6,520 bases of DNA, taken from positions 1-6,520 of the forward strand of contig JANJXE010000240.1 of the NCBI GenBank assembly GCA_024709185.1, read 5' to 3'. The DNA is from Paludibacter sp. Lineage in GTDB: Bacteria; Bacteroidota; Bacteroidia; Bacteroidales; Paludibacteraceae. Of this stretch, positions 1-5,969 are shown in pieces (the first letter of the stretch is position 1; each line of letters opens with the position of its first letter). The notes under the pieces were generated by a model. That model made no database searches. It was not told the DNA's origin and saw only the letters and a program-made list of their open reading frames with translations. A program made the translations under genes and the position numbers.

Positions 1-317
1 TTGCTGCGGCGATGATGACTTTGCTTCTCGCTGGCTTCCTCGGTCTCATCAACTCCAGCAACGCGCTTGAAGAGCAGCTTCTAATCAATCAGTTACATGC
101 CGATAGCTTCTTTAATGGTGATGAAGCACATATGAAACTACAGGAAGCTATTCTCGGTCTGCCTGAAAAGCAACGCCTTGTTTTTAACATGAAATATTTT
201 GACAATCTGACCTATGATCAGATGGAGGAAATTCTGCAAACGTCGGTAGGTGCCCTAAAAGCCTCCTACCATCATGCAGTAAGAAAAATTGAAAAATTTC
301 TGGAACAGGAAAACTAA
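1..317 (+). CDS. ECF-type RNA polymerase sigma-70 family factor, C-terminal part (5' end outside window)
   Basis: The visible part carries sigma region 4, which recognises the -35-like promoter element and directs RNA polymerase core to a small regulon. Counting from the first in-frame Met (base 12), region 4 spans about residues 41-98. It includes the segment LPEKQRLVFNMKYF (50-63) and the helix-turn-helix TYDQMEEILQTSVGALKASY (67-86); the wording EKQRLVFNMKYF and SVGALKASYHHAV is typical of Bacteroidota ECF factors. Region 2 (core and -10 binding) must lie left of the window. The frame stays open to base 3 with no stop, so the Met at 12 is unlikely to be the true start. The first ~20 residues are hydrophobic (TLLLAGFLGLI), unlike the charged linker expected between regions 2 and 4, so a frame problem there is possible. 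A membrane protein and an exported protein follow in the same direction, as expected for a sigma/anti-sigma unit. The family call is firm; target promoters cannot be told. Confidence 0.88.
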   Translation, partial: AAAMMTLLLAGFLGLINSSNALEEQLLINQLHADSFFNGDEAHMKLQEAILGLPEKQRLVFNMKYFDNLTYDQMEEILQTSVGALKASYHHAVRKIEKFLEQEN

Positions 318-325
318 ATTTTAAC

Positions 326-347
326 AGTTAAGGATTAAACCTTAACT
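326..347. repeat. 8-bp inverted repeat (hairpin or operator-like) between sigma factor and membrane protein genes
   Basis: AGTTAAGG at 326-333 and CCTTAACT at 340-347 are perfect inverted copies around a 6-base loop (ATTAAA). An alternative outer pairing exists between ACAGTT (324-329) and AACTGT (350-355). No T-tract follows, so it does not look like a simple rho-independent terminator. It lies 34 bases before the next start codon and could be an RNA hairpin that tunes sigma versus downstream expression, or a protein binding site. Function is inferred from position only. Confidence 0.4.
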
Positions 348-381
348 ATAACTGTCAGTCAAAAGGAAGTTGATTTACAAT

Positions 382-732
382 ATGGAAACAAAAAATACAT
401 ACAAGTTTGACGAAATGGAACCTAAATTACCATTTACAGTTCCGGAAAACTATTTCGAAGACTTTGCTGCCCGTATGGAGGAGCAGCTTACACCACGGTC
501 TGTTCCTGTAAAGCGGATGATGAAGCCCTGGTTGTACATGGCAGCCATGTTTGTTGGATTACTTGTAATCGGAAATGTGCTGCTTCAGGTACATCGTACC
601 AATACCCTGGAGCAGGACGAGCAATACGAGGCTTATGTGCTTTCGCAACTCGATCAATCGCTCTACTACGAATATTATTTCGATGAAGTGGGTTTAAAGG
701 AAGAATCTGTAAACTCACACGATAAAAAATAA
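382..732 (+). CDS. Small single-pass membrane protein, putative anti-sigma-like partner
   Basis: I do not recognise a named family. The 116-residue protein has a charged N-terminal part (1-45) containing FTVPENYFEDFAARM (18-32), a wording often seen in small Bacteroidota proteins encoded next to ECF sigma factors. One hydrophobic segment follows (about 50-69, after KRMMKP), then an acidic, tyrosine-rich C-terminal part (YYEYYFDEVG, 95-104). Positive residues just before the segment suggest a cytoplasmic N-terminus and a periplasmic C-terminus, the usual anti-sigma topology. I chose the ATG at 382: AGGAAG at 364-369 lies 12 bases upstream, whereas the in-frame TTG at 370 directly abuts that purine run. 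The gene sits 64 bases after the sigma factor and 6 bases before the exported protein gene, consistent with one operon. No zinc-binding anti-sigma motif (HxxxCxxC) is present. The anti-sigma role is inferred from position and topology; a plain membrane protein of unknown role is the alternative. Confidence 0.8.
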   Translation: METKNTYKFDEMEPKLPFTVPENYFEDFAARMEEQLTPRSVPVKRMMKPWLYMAAMFVGLLVIGNVLLQVHRTNTLEQDEQYEAYVLSQLDQSLYYEYYFDEVGLKEESVNSHDKK

Positions 733-738
733 ATTACT

Positions 739-1206
739 ATGAACAGGCATTTCTATCTGGCGTTATTGATATTCAGTTCTGTAATGCTATTTGCTCAACC
801 CGGATCAAATCGTACGTCCAAAGAGAATGTTTTTGCCCGAAAATGGGATTTTTTATCAACACAAGTTGCATTAAATGGTGTTGATGAAGCAAAGGTACAT
901 TCACTATTTCTGGAATACGAAGAGCAAATCTGGCAATTGTATGCTGGTAATCGTGAGATTTTTCGAATACAACGACGCAGGCAGCCACAACAGAAAGTGG
1001 ATTTTGAGACCATCAACGATGCGATGGTAGAAGCTGAACTGACTAAAGCACGTTTACAAAAAGAGTATTATCTTAAATTGAAGAAAGTGCTTGATGCTGA
1101 AACAATCAACAAATTGTTTCATGCCGAAAAAGCCTATCAGCGTCAGCTGGTTCAGCGTATTCCTGATCGGTTTCCCAAAGTTGAAGGACAGGGTCAGACC
1201 CGATAG
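739..1206 (+). CDS. Small exported helical protein, Spy/CpxP/heavy-metal-sensor-like
   Basis: The 155-residue protein starts with a signal peptide: MNR, a hydrophobic core (FYLALLIFSSVMLF), and a likely signal peptidase I site after Ala19 (LFA|QPG). The mature part is charged and predicted helical. Two features recall the Spy/CpxP/ZraP group of periplasmic chaperone-sensors: a basic segment FRIQRRRQPQQKV (75-87), and a C-terminal helix pair with LKKVLDAETINKLFHAEKAYQRQL (114-137) standing where those proteins have their LTxxQ repeats. The exact LTxxQ wording is absent, so the assignment is by resemblance. It lacks cysteines, so any metal site would rely on His and acidic residues. It is the last gene of the sigma-factor unit, 6 bases after the membrane protein, and a terminator follows 34 bases after its stop. 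By analogy with CnrYXH, where a periplasmic sensor acts with a membrane anti-sigma, it could be the sensing or chaperone partner. That role is inference. Confidence 0.78.
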   Translation: MNRHFYLALLIFSSVMLFAQPGSNRTSKENVFARKWDFLSTQVALNGVDEAKVHSLFLEYEEQIWQLYAGNREIFRIQRRRQPQQKVDFETINDAMVEAELTKARLQKEYYLKLKKVLDAETINKLFHAEKAYQRQLVQRIPDRFPKVEGQGQTR

Positions 1207-1239
1207 TTGAAGTCTGAGTTAAGACTTGTAAAGCACTAC

Positions 1240-1273
1240 AACCTGTACATTTTTTAAAGTGTACGGGTTTTTT
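1240..1273 (+). terminator. Rho-independent terminator after the sigma-factor operon
   Basis: A 10-bp stem pairs 1240-1249 (AACCTGTACA) with 1260-1269 (TGTACGGGTT), with one G-U wobble and a 10-base loop. The T-run 1268-1273 follows directly. It closes the sigma / membrane protein / exported protein unit and separates it from the tRNA gene. Confidence 0.85.
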
Positions 1274-1288
1274 ATTGAAAAAAAGTAT

Positions 1289-1296
1289 TATCTTTG
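1289..1296 (+). promoter_or_regulatory. Bacteroidota-type -7 promoter box for tRNA-Cys
   Basis: TATCTTTG matches the TAnnTTTG consensus exactly. Taking its final G as -7, transcription would start near 1303, giving an 8-base 5' leader before the tRNA at 1311. The -33 element is weak: only a T-rich stretch (1268-1273, shared with the upstream terminator) sits at the right distance, and the TTG at 1275-1277 is too close. Confidence 0.65.
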
Positions 1297-1310
1297 CACG
1301 CCGAAACATT

Positions 1311-1381
1311 GGTACTTTGGCCGAGTGGTTAGGCACCGGTCTGCAAAACCGTCTACGGCGGTTCGAATCCGCCAAGTACCT
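1311..1381 (+). tRNA. tRNA-Cys (anticodon GCA)
   Basis: The 71-base gene folds as a cloverleaf. The acceptor stem GGTACTT (1311-1317) pairs fully with AAGTACC (1374-1380), and the discriminator base is T1381, as expected for tRNA-Cys. The D stem has three pairs (GCC 1320-1322 with GGC 1332-1334). The anticodon loop CTGCAAA (1341-1347) holds GCA at 1343-1345. The T arm is GGCGG / TTCGAAT / CCGCC (1357-1373). The 3-bp D stem and overall length match the E. coli tRNA-Cys layout. The outermost anticodon-stem position is a C-U mismatch (1336 with 1352). CCA is not encoded: CCG follows the discriminator, so CCA must be added by nucleotidyltransferase. The gene reads UGC and UGU codons. Confidence 0.97.
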
Positions 1382-1384
1382 CCG

Positions 1385-1416
1385 AAAAAGCTATCCTGTA
1401 ACGGATAGCTTTTTTT
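1385..1416 (+). terminator. Rho-independent terminator after tRNA-Cys
   Basis: AGCTATCC (1389-1396) pairs with GGATAGCT (1403-1410) around a 6-base loop (TGTAAC). The stem extends through the flanking A-run (1385-1388) and T-run (1411-1416). The A-run also gives a short T-run on the other strand, so weak bidirectional action is possible. It ends the tRNA transcript 3 bases after the discriminator. Confidence 0.92.
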
Positions 1417-1464
1417 CTTAACAAACGTTTTCGGTAAGATTTCGGGACATTTCTTTTTACAACG

Positions 1465-1494
1465 TTCAGGGAAATTCAGTTTTCTGTAAATTTG
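1465..1494 (+). promoter_or_regulatory. Bacteroidota-type promoter for the glucanotransferase / AIR synthase unit
   Basis: TAAATTTG at 1487-1494 matches the TAnnTTTG -7 consensus exactly. TTC at 1465-1467 stands 19 bases upstream in place of the -33 TTG. Transcription would start near 1501, leaving a leader of about 15 bases before the ATG at 1516. The leader is A-rich (ATAAATTAAACAGTC) with no Shine-Dalgarno sequence, which is common in this phylum. No operator or riboswitch is visible in 1417-1464. Confidence 0.6.
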
Positions 1495-1515
1495 TAAAAA
1501 ATAAATTAAACAGTC

Positions 1516-4212
1516 ATGTCGATACACTTTTCCATACATTTTATCACCAAATGGGGCGAAAGCCTCACCCTGCTTTTACGCTTTATCAATTCCGATGGTA
1601 TCATTTCTGAACATACAAAGGAGATGTTTTGCGATGCAGGCTTTATCTGGAAAGCAGATCTCAGACTTTCACCAGAAGTTGAACTCATTGAATATCAGTA
1701 TGAACTGAAAAATACTGAAGCGACAGTTGTGAGAGAGTCGGGTGATTATAGAAAGCTGCCCATCCCCACTCACAAAAAAGACATACGGATTGTAGATTCC
1801 TGGAGGAGCCCTAACGGAGATAGTGCATTCGGGTCGTTGGTTTTCAGGGATTGCTACTTTAAGCGTGATATTGCAAACGATACATATACAGATGCTTTAC
1901 CGGCAGATGCTTCCCTGGTGTTACAGGTGCATTGTCTACAGGTAGAATCCCATCGTCATTTTGCAATTGTAGGAAATCAGGAATGTCTGGGCAACTGGGA
2001 TGTTACTAAAAAGGTTCGCCTAACTGGTGAAAACTTTCCTCTGTGGTCGGTTGGATTGTCGGTAGATGAGATAAAATTTCCGCTGGAATATAAGTATTTA
2101 CTGGTTGATACGGCAACTGATGAAGTACTGGCCTGGGGAGGTGGCCCTAATCGCGTTCTGCAAACAGCCGATAAAAAATCCCTGACAGTGGTTACCGATG
2201 AGCATTTTCTACGAACCATTGCTCCCTGGCGTGCAGCCGGGGTCGCTATTCCAGTATTTTCGCTACGAAGTAAAAAAAGCTTTGGCATTGGTGAATTCTA
2301 CGATTTAAAGCTCATGACTGACTGGGCAGTTTGCACCGGACAGAAAATGATTCAAACCCTGCCCATTAACGATACCATATTGTATCACAGCAATTACGAT
2401 TCGTATCCCTACAACGCAGTATCGGTGTATGCACTTCATCCGGTTTATCTCAATCTTGAGGCAGTAGGTAAGTTGAAGGATCCAGGGCGTAAAGCATATT
2501 TCACAGCCCGCAAAAAGGAGTTTAATGCCAAAACCTTTGCTGATTATCAGGTGGTGATGGATGCTAAATGGGAATACCTTAAAGAAGTATATGCTGAATC
2601 AGGAGCTAAAGTGTTTAAAAGCGAGGAATTTTGTCTTTTCTTTGATAAAAATAAGGAATGGCTGGTCCCGTATGCTGTGTTTTCCTTTTTGCGTGATAAA
2701 TTTGGTACTCCAGAGTTTCATACCTGGCCTGAATATTCAGTGTATAATCGCGAAAATGTGGATGTGCTGGCATCGGTTTCAAGCGAATCATATTACGATA
2801 TTGCCTTCTTCTATTTTCTTCAGTATCACCTTGATAAACAATTATCCGAGGTACATGATTATGCCCGTTCCCGGGGTATTTGCATCAAGGGTGATATCCC
2901 GATTGGAGTTAGTCCGCGCAGTGTGGATGCCTGGATGAATCCTGAAATGTTCAATACCTCTATGCAGGCTGGTGCTCCCCCCGATGATTTTTCGGAAACA
3001 GGCCAAAACTGGGGCTTTCCAACTTACAATTGGGAACGAATGGAACAGGATAATTATTTGTGGTGGAAAAATCGTTTTAAAAAACTGGCTGAATATTTTG
3101 ATGCCTATCGAATTGATCATATTCTTGGCTTTTTCCGCATTTGGGAAATCCCACAGGATGCAGTTTGGGGATTGACGGGTACCTTCAATCCTTCACTTCC
3201 ATTCACAATCAGTGAATTGGAGGCAAAAGGACTGCGCTGGGAGGAAGACCGTTTTCTCAAACCCTATTTGCAGGAACATGTGCTGCAGGCAGTTTTTGGT
3301 CAGTATTACGACGAAGCAGTGCGGGTTTATTTCGAAAAAGATGGCTGGCAACGGTATAAATTCAAAGAGAAATTTAATACCCAACGCAAGGTTGAGCATC
3401 ATTTTACCTCCCTGGGATATAATTTCAGTACCAAGGATGTGCTGATTCGTGATGGCTTGTATAAGTTGCATTGTGAAGTGCTTTTCCTGAGGGATGCCCG
3501 TCAACCCGACCGTTTTCATCCGCGTATTTCTATGCATAGTTCAGCTACTTTCCGCGATTTATCCGAATCAATGCGCCGTACACTGGATAGTATTTATGTC
3601 GACTATTTTTATCACCGTCACAATGAATTCTGGAAAAAACAAGCTCTTAAGAAGCTGCCCGCCTTGCTGTCGGCAACCAATATGCTGGTTTGTGGAGAGG
3701 ATTTGGGTATGGTGCCCGATTCGGTTCCAGAAGTAATGCGTCAACTCGAAATTTTGAGTCTAGAGATTCAGCGGATGCCAAAAAAACCGCATCATGAGTT
3801 TGCAATGCCCTGCGACGCTCCGTATCTTTCTGTGTGTACCACTTCAACCCACGATATGAATCCAGTGCGGGCCTGGTGGCTCGAAGATCATACCATAACA
3901 CAGCGCTTCTACAACAGAGCGTTGGGCTTGCAAGGCCCTGCTCCCGAAAAATGCGAACCCTGGATTGCCGAACGCATTGTGAATCAGCATCTTGAATCTC
4001 CATCCATGCTTATTATTCTGCCCTGGCAGGACTGGATGGCCATAGACGAAAAGTATGCGCACGAGAATCCATTGTCGGAGCGCATCAATGTGCCCAGCAA
4101 TCCGCGTAATTTCTGGTGCTATAGAATGCATATTTATCTCGAGGACTTAGTGAAGGCAACCGATATTAATCAACATATTTTACAACTGATCACTGCTAAC
4201 GGCAGACTATAA
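1516..4212 (+). CDS. malQ: 4-alpha-glucanotransferase (GH77 amylomaltase) with two N-terminal CBM20 modules, DPE2-like
   Basis: The enzyme breaks an alpha-1,4 bond in maltose, maltodextrin or glycogen-type chains and transfers the glucan to another sugar acceptor. No signal peptide is seen, so it is cytoplasmic. Of 898 residues, 1-~120 and ~130-232 form two starch-binding (CBM20) modules; the second has GNQECLGNWD (153-162) and YKYLL. The GH77 barrel begins near PWRAAGVAIPVFSLRS (237-252). Key motifs are GDIPIGVSPRSVDAW (459-473), AGAPPDDFSETGQNWG (485-500), the nucleophile Asp534 in YRIDH, acid/base Glu728 in GEDLG, and Asp780 in STHD. They correspond to Asp293, Glu340 and Asp395 of Thermus amylomaltase. 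The Asp534-Glu728 gap is about 194 residues against 47 there, so ~150 extra residues interrupt the barrel. This insert plus twin CBM20 is the layout of plant DPE2, which uses maltose and branched glucans. A promoter lies just upstream; the AIR synthase gene follows after 11 bases. Family very sure; preferred acceptor unknown. Confidence 0.96.
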   Translation: MSIHFSIHFITKWGESLTLLLRFINSDGIISEHTKEMFCDAGFIWKADLRLSPEVELIEYQYELKNTEATVVRESGDYRKLPIPTHKKDIRIVDSWRSPNGDSAFGSLVFRDCYFKRDIANDTYTDALPADASLVLQVHCLQVESHRHFAIVGNQECLGNWDVTKKVRLTGENFPLWSVGLSVDEIKFPLEYKYLLVDTATDEVLAWGGGPNRVLQTADKKSLTVVTDEHFLRTIAPWRAAGVAIPVFSLRSKKSFGIGEFYDLKLMTDWAVCTGQKMIQTLPINDTILYHSNYDSYPYNAVSVYALHPVYLNLEAVGKLKDPGRKAYFTARKKEFNAKTFADYQVVMDAKWEYLKEVYAESGAKVFKSEEFCLFFDKNKEWLVPYAVFSFLRDKFGTPEFHTWPEYSVYNRENVDVLASVSSESYYDIAFFYFLQYHLDKQLSEVHDYARSRGICIKGDIPIGVSPRSVDAWMNPEMFNTSMQAGAPPDDFSETGQNWGFPTYNWERMEQDNYLWWKNRFKKLAEYFDAYRIDHILGFFRIWEIPQDAVWGLTGTFNPSLPFTISELEAKGLRWEEDRFLKPYLQEHVLQAVFGQYYDEAVRVYFEKDGWQRYKFKEKFNTQRKVEHHFTSLGYNFSTKDVLIRDGLYKLHCEVLFLRDARQPDRFHPRISMHSSATFRDLSESMRRTLDSIYVDYFYHRHNEFWKKQALKKLPALLSATNMLVCGEDLGMVPDSVPEVMRQLEILSLEIQRMPKKPHHEFAMPCDAPYLSVCTTSTHDMNPVRAWWLEDHTITQRFYNRALGLQGPAPEKCEPWIAERIVNQHLESPSMLIILPWQDWMAIDEKYAHENPLSERINVPSNPRNFWCYRMHIYLEDLVKATDINQHILQLITANGRL

Positions 4213-4223
4213 GTTTTTTTATT

Positions 4224-5390
4224 ATGAGCGACCAACGGTATAATTTAAGAGGAGTTTCGGCTTCGAAAGAAGATGTGCACAATGCCATTAAGAATATCGA
4301 TAAAGGCATTTTTCCTAAGGCATTTTGTAAGATTATTCCTGATTACCTGGGCAATGATCCGGAATATTGCCTCATTATGCATGCCGATGGTGCCGGAACC
4401 AAATCGTCGCTGGCCTATGTTTACTGGAAGGAAACCGGCGATTTGTCGGTATGGAAAGGAATTGCTCAGGATGCGCTGATTATGAATGTGGATGATTTGC
4501 TATGTGTGGGGGCCACTGATAATATCCTGCTTTCATCGACCATTGGCCGCAATAAAAACCTGATACCCGGGGAGGTGATTTCAGCTATTATCAACGGAAC
4601 AAATGAGCTGGTTGAAGAACTTGCTTCACTGGGTGTACGAATTTATCCTACTGGTGGCGAAACTGCTGATGTGGGTGATGTGGTTCGTACTATTATTGTC
4701 GATAGTACAGTGACCTGCCGGATGAAACGTTCCGAAGTAATTGATAATGCGAATATTCGTCCGGGGGATGTGATTGTAGGTTTATCCTCCTCGGGAAAAG
4801 CTACTTACGAACATGAATACAACGGGGGAATGGGCAGTAACGGACTTACTTCGGCCCGTCACGATGTGTTTGCTAACTACCTGGCTCAAAAATATCCTGA
4901 AAGTTATAATCCGGAAATTCCGTTAGAACTGGCTTATTCGGGAAGCCGCAAACTCACCGATATCGTAGAAGGTTCACCTTTGAACGCTGGGAAGTTAGTT
5001 CTTTCACCTACACGTACTTACGCGCCTGTAGTGAAAGCTATACTGGAAGAGATGCGTTCGTTGATTCATGGTATGGTGCATTGCTCCGGAGGTGCCCAAA
5101 CAAAGATTCTTCATTTTATTGACGAGCTGAAGGTGGTAAAAAATAATCTTTTTCCGGTACCTCCTTTGTTCCGGATGATTCAGGAAGAATCAGGTACATC
5201 GTGGCAGGAGATGTATAAAGTATTCAACATGGGGCACAGAATGGAATTCTACCTGGCACCCGAACATGCCCAACGCATCATCGATATATCACTTGCCTTT
5301 GGTATTGATGCTCAGATTGTAGGACATGTCGAAGATTCAACCACCCGTGAACTGGTGATTGAAAGTGAATACGGCCGTTTTAGCTATTGA
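4224..5390 (+). CDS. purM: PurM-like AIR synthase (phosphoribosylformylglycinamidine cyclo-ligase), divergent Bacteroidota type
   Basis: PurM closes the imidazole ring of purines: FGAM plus ATP gives AIR, in the cytosol. The 388-residue protein aligns along the PurM fold: HADGAGTK (53-60, canonical GTDGVGTK), NVDDLLCVGA (88-97, canonical VNDLVVQGA), TGGETADVGD (143-152), GLSSSGK (186-192) then SNGLT (205-209), SPTRTYAPV (261-269), HCSGGAQTK (286-294, canonical HLTGGG), and FNMGHRMEF (334-342, canonical FNCGVGM). Compared with E. coli PurM it lacks the Gly-rich N-terminal loop, has about a dozen extra residues between SSSG and SNGL, and differs at the last two glycine motifs. The ATG at 4224 has no Shine-Dalgarno sequence; the 11-base gap to the glucanotransferase stop holds a run of seven T. 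Shared transcription with that gene is likely. Superfamily membership is firm. The AIR synthase reaction is the usual annotation for this group in Bacteroidota, but another ATP-dependent member of the PurM/SelD/HypE superfamily is possible. Confidence 0.88.
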   Translation: MSDQRYNLRGVSASKEDVHNAIKNIDKGIFPKAFCKIIPDYLGNDPEYCLIMHADGAGTKSSLAYVYWKETGDLSVWKGIAQDALIMNVDDLLCVGATDNILLSSTIGRNKNLIPGEVISAIINGTNELVEELASLGVRIYPTGGETADVGDVVRTIIVDSTVTCRMKRSEVIDNANIRPGDVIVGLSSSGKATYEHEYNGGMGSNGLTSARHDVFANYLAQKYPESYNPEIPLELAYSGSRKLTDIVEGSPLNAGKLVLSPTRTYAPVVKAILEEMRSLIHGMVHCSGGAQTKILHFIDELKVVKNNLFPVPPLFRMIQEESGTSWQEMYKVFNMGHRMEFYLAPEHAQRIIDISLAFGIDAQIVGHVEDSTTRELVIESEYGRFSY

Positions 5391-5393
5391 CGT

Positions 5394-5969
5394 CTACAGC
5401 AGGTAGCTGATATTGGTAGTGAATAGTTTTACAGAAATTGCCAACAGGATGATTCCGAAAAATTTCCGGAGGATATATATTCCACCTTCTCCGATGAGTT
5501 TTTCGATGCGTTTGGTAGCCTTCAGCACAAGGTAAACCACCAGGAGATTCAGAAACAAAGCCACCAGAATGTTTTCGGTGTGATATTCAGCCCGCAATGA
5601 TAGCAGGGTTGTAAAGGATCCTGGTCCGGCTATCAATGGAAAAGCCAGAGGTACAAAGGCCGAACTGCTTTGCGGACCGTGGTTCCGGAAAATCTCGATG
5701 TCGAGTATCATTTCAATTGCAAACAGGAAGATTACAAGTGATCCGGCCACGGCAAACGAACGAATATCGACACTGAATAAACGCAGAATACCTTCCCCTG
5801 TAAATAAAAACACAATCAGAATGAGCAACGCAATAGCACTGGCAGCCAACGCATGCATATTTTTATGCTTTTTCTGAAGATTCAGAATAATTGGAATAGA
5901 ACCAAGAATATCAATAATTGCAAAAAGTACCATAAAGGCACTGGTGATTTCTATAAAACTGAAATTCAT
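5394..5969 (-). CDS. MarC family inner-membrane protein
   Basis: The 191-residue integral membrane protein has six predicted helices (about 8-30, 39-58, 70-90, 105-126, 133-150, 166-186) in two similar three-helix halves. The first half holds FAIIDILGSIPIIL (16-29). The second holds the family hallmark PLAFPLIAGPGSFTTLL (107-123). These belong to the MarC/UPF0056 (NAAT transporter-like) family, whose substrate is not settled; the antibiotic-resistance name is historical and E. coli marC is not needed for that phenotype. Length fits the family, so the gene is complete. Its ATG (5969-5967) overlaps the upstream glycosyltransferase stop in an ATGA, suggesting translational coupling. Its stop lies 3 bases from the convergent AIR synthase stop, and no terminator is seen, so its transcript probably runs antisense into that gene. 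Confidence 0.93.
   Translation of the reverse strand: MNFSFIEITSAFMVLFAIIDILGSIPIILNLQKKHKNMHALAASAIALLILIVFLFTGEGILRLFSVDIRSFAVAGSLVIFLFAIEMILDIEIFRNHGPQSSSAFVPLAFPLIAGPGSFTTLLSLRAEYHTENILVALFLNLLVVYLVLKATKRIEKLIGEGGIYILRKFFGIILLAISVKLFTTNISYLL

Noticed and set aside
370..381. TTG start at 370 for the membrane protein gene
   Set aside because: The purine-rich ribosome-binding stretch directly abuts it; the ATG at 382 has workable spacing.
1106..1375. Open frame of 89 codons on the - strand across the operon end and tRNA
   Set aside because: It runs through a terminator and the tRNA-Cys gene, so it cannot be a normal protein gene.
1311..1381. tRNA-Cys as an attachment site for an integrated element
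   Set aside because: No integrase gene and no second copy of the tRNA 3' end are visible in the window, and both flanks look like normal chromosomal genes.
1417..1515. Possible small RNA or riboswitch before the glucanotransferase
   Set aside because: After the tRNA terminator and the promoter elements, too little sequence remains and the predicted leader is only about 15 bases.
3647..4003. Open frame of 118 codons on the - strand inside the glucanotransferase gene
   Set aside because: It lies opposite strongly conserved GH77 coding sequence (the Glu728 and Asp780 motifs), and its translation shows no recognisable domain; it is a shadow frame.
5382..5408. AGCTA/TAGCT inverted repeat as a terminator for the convergent genes
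   Set aside because: Only five strong pairs around a 17-base loop and no T-tract on either strand.
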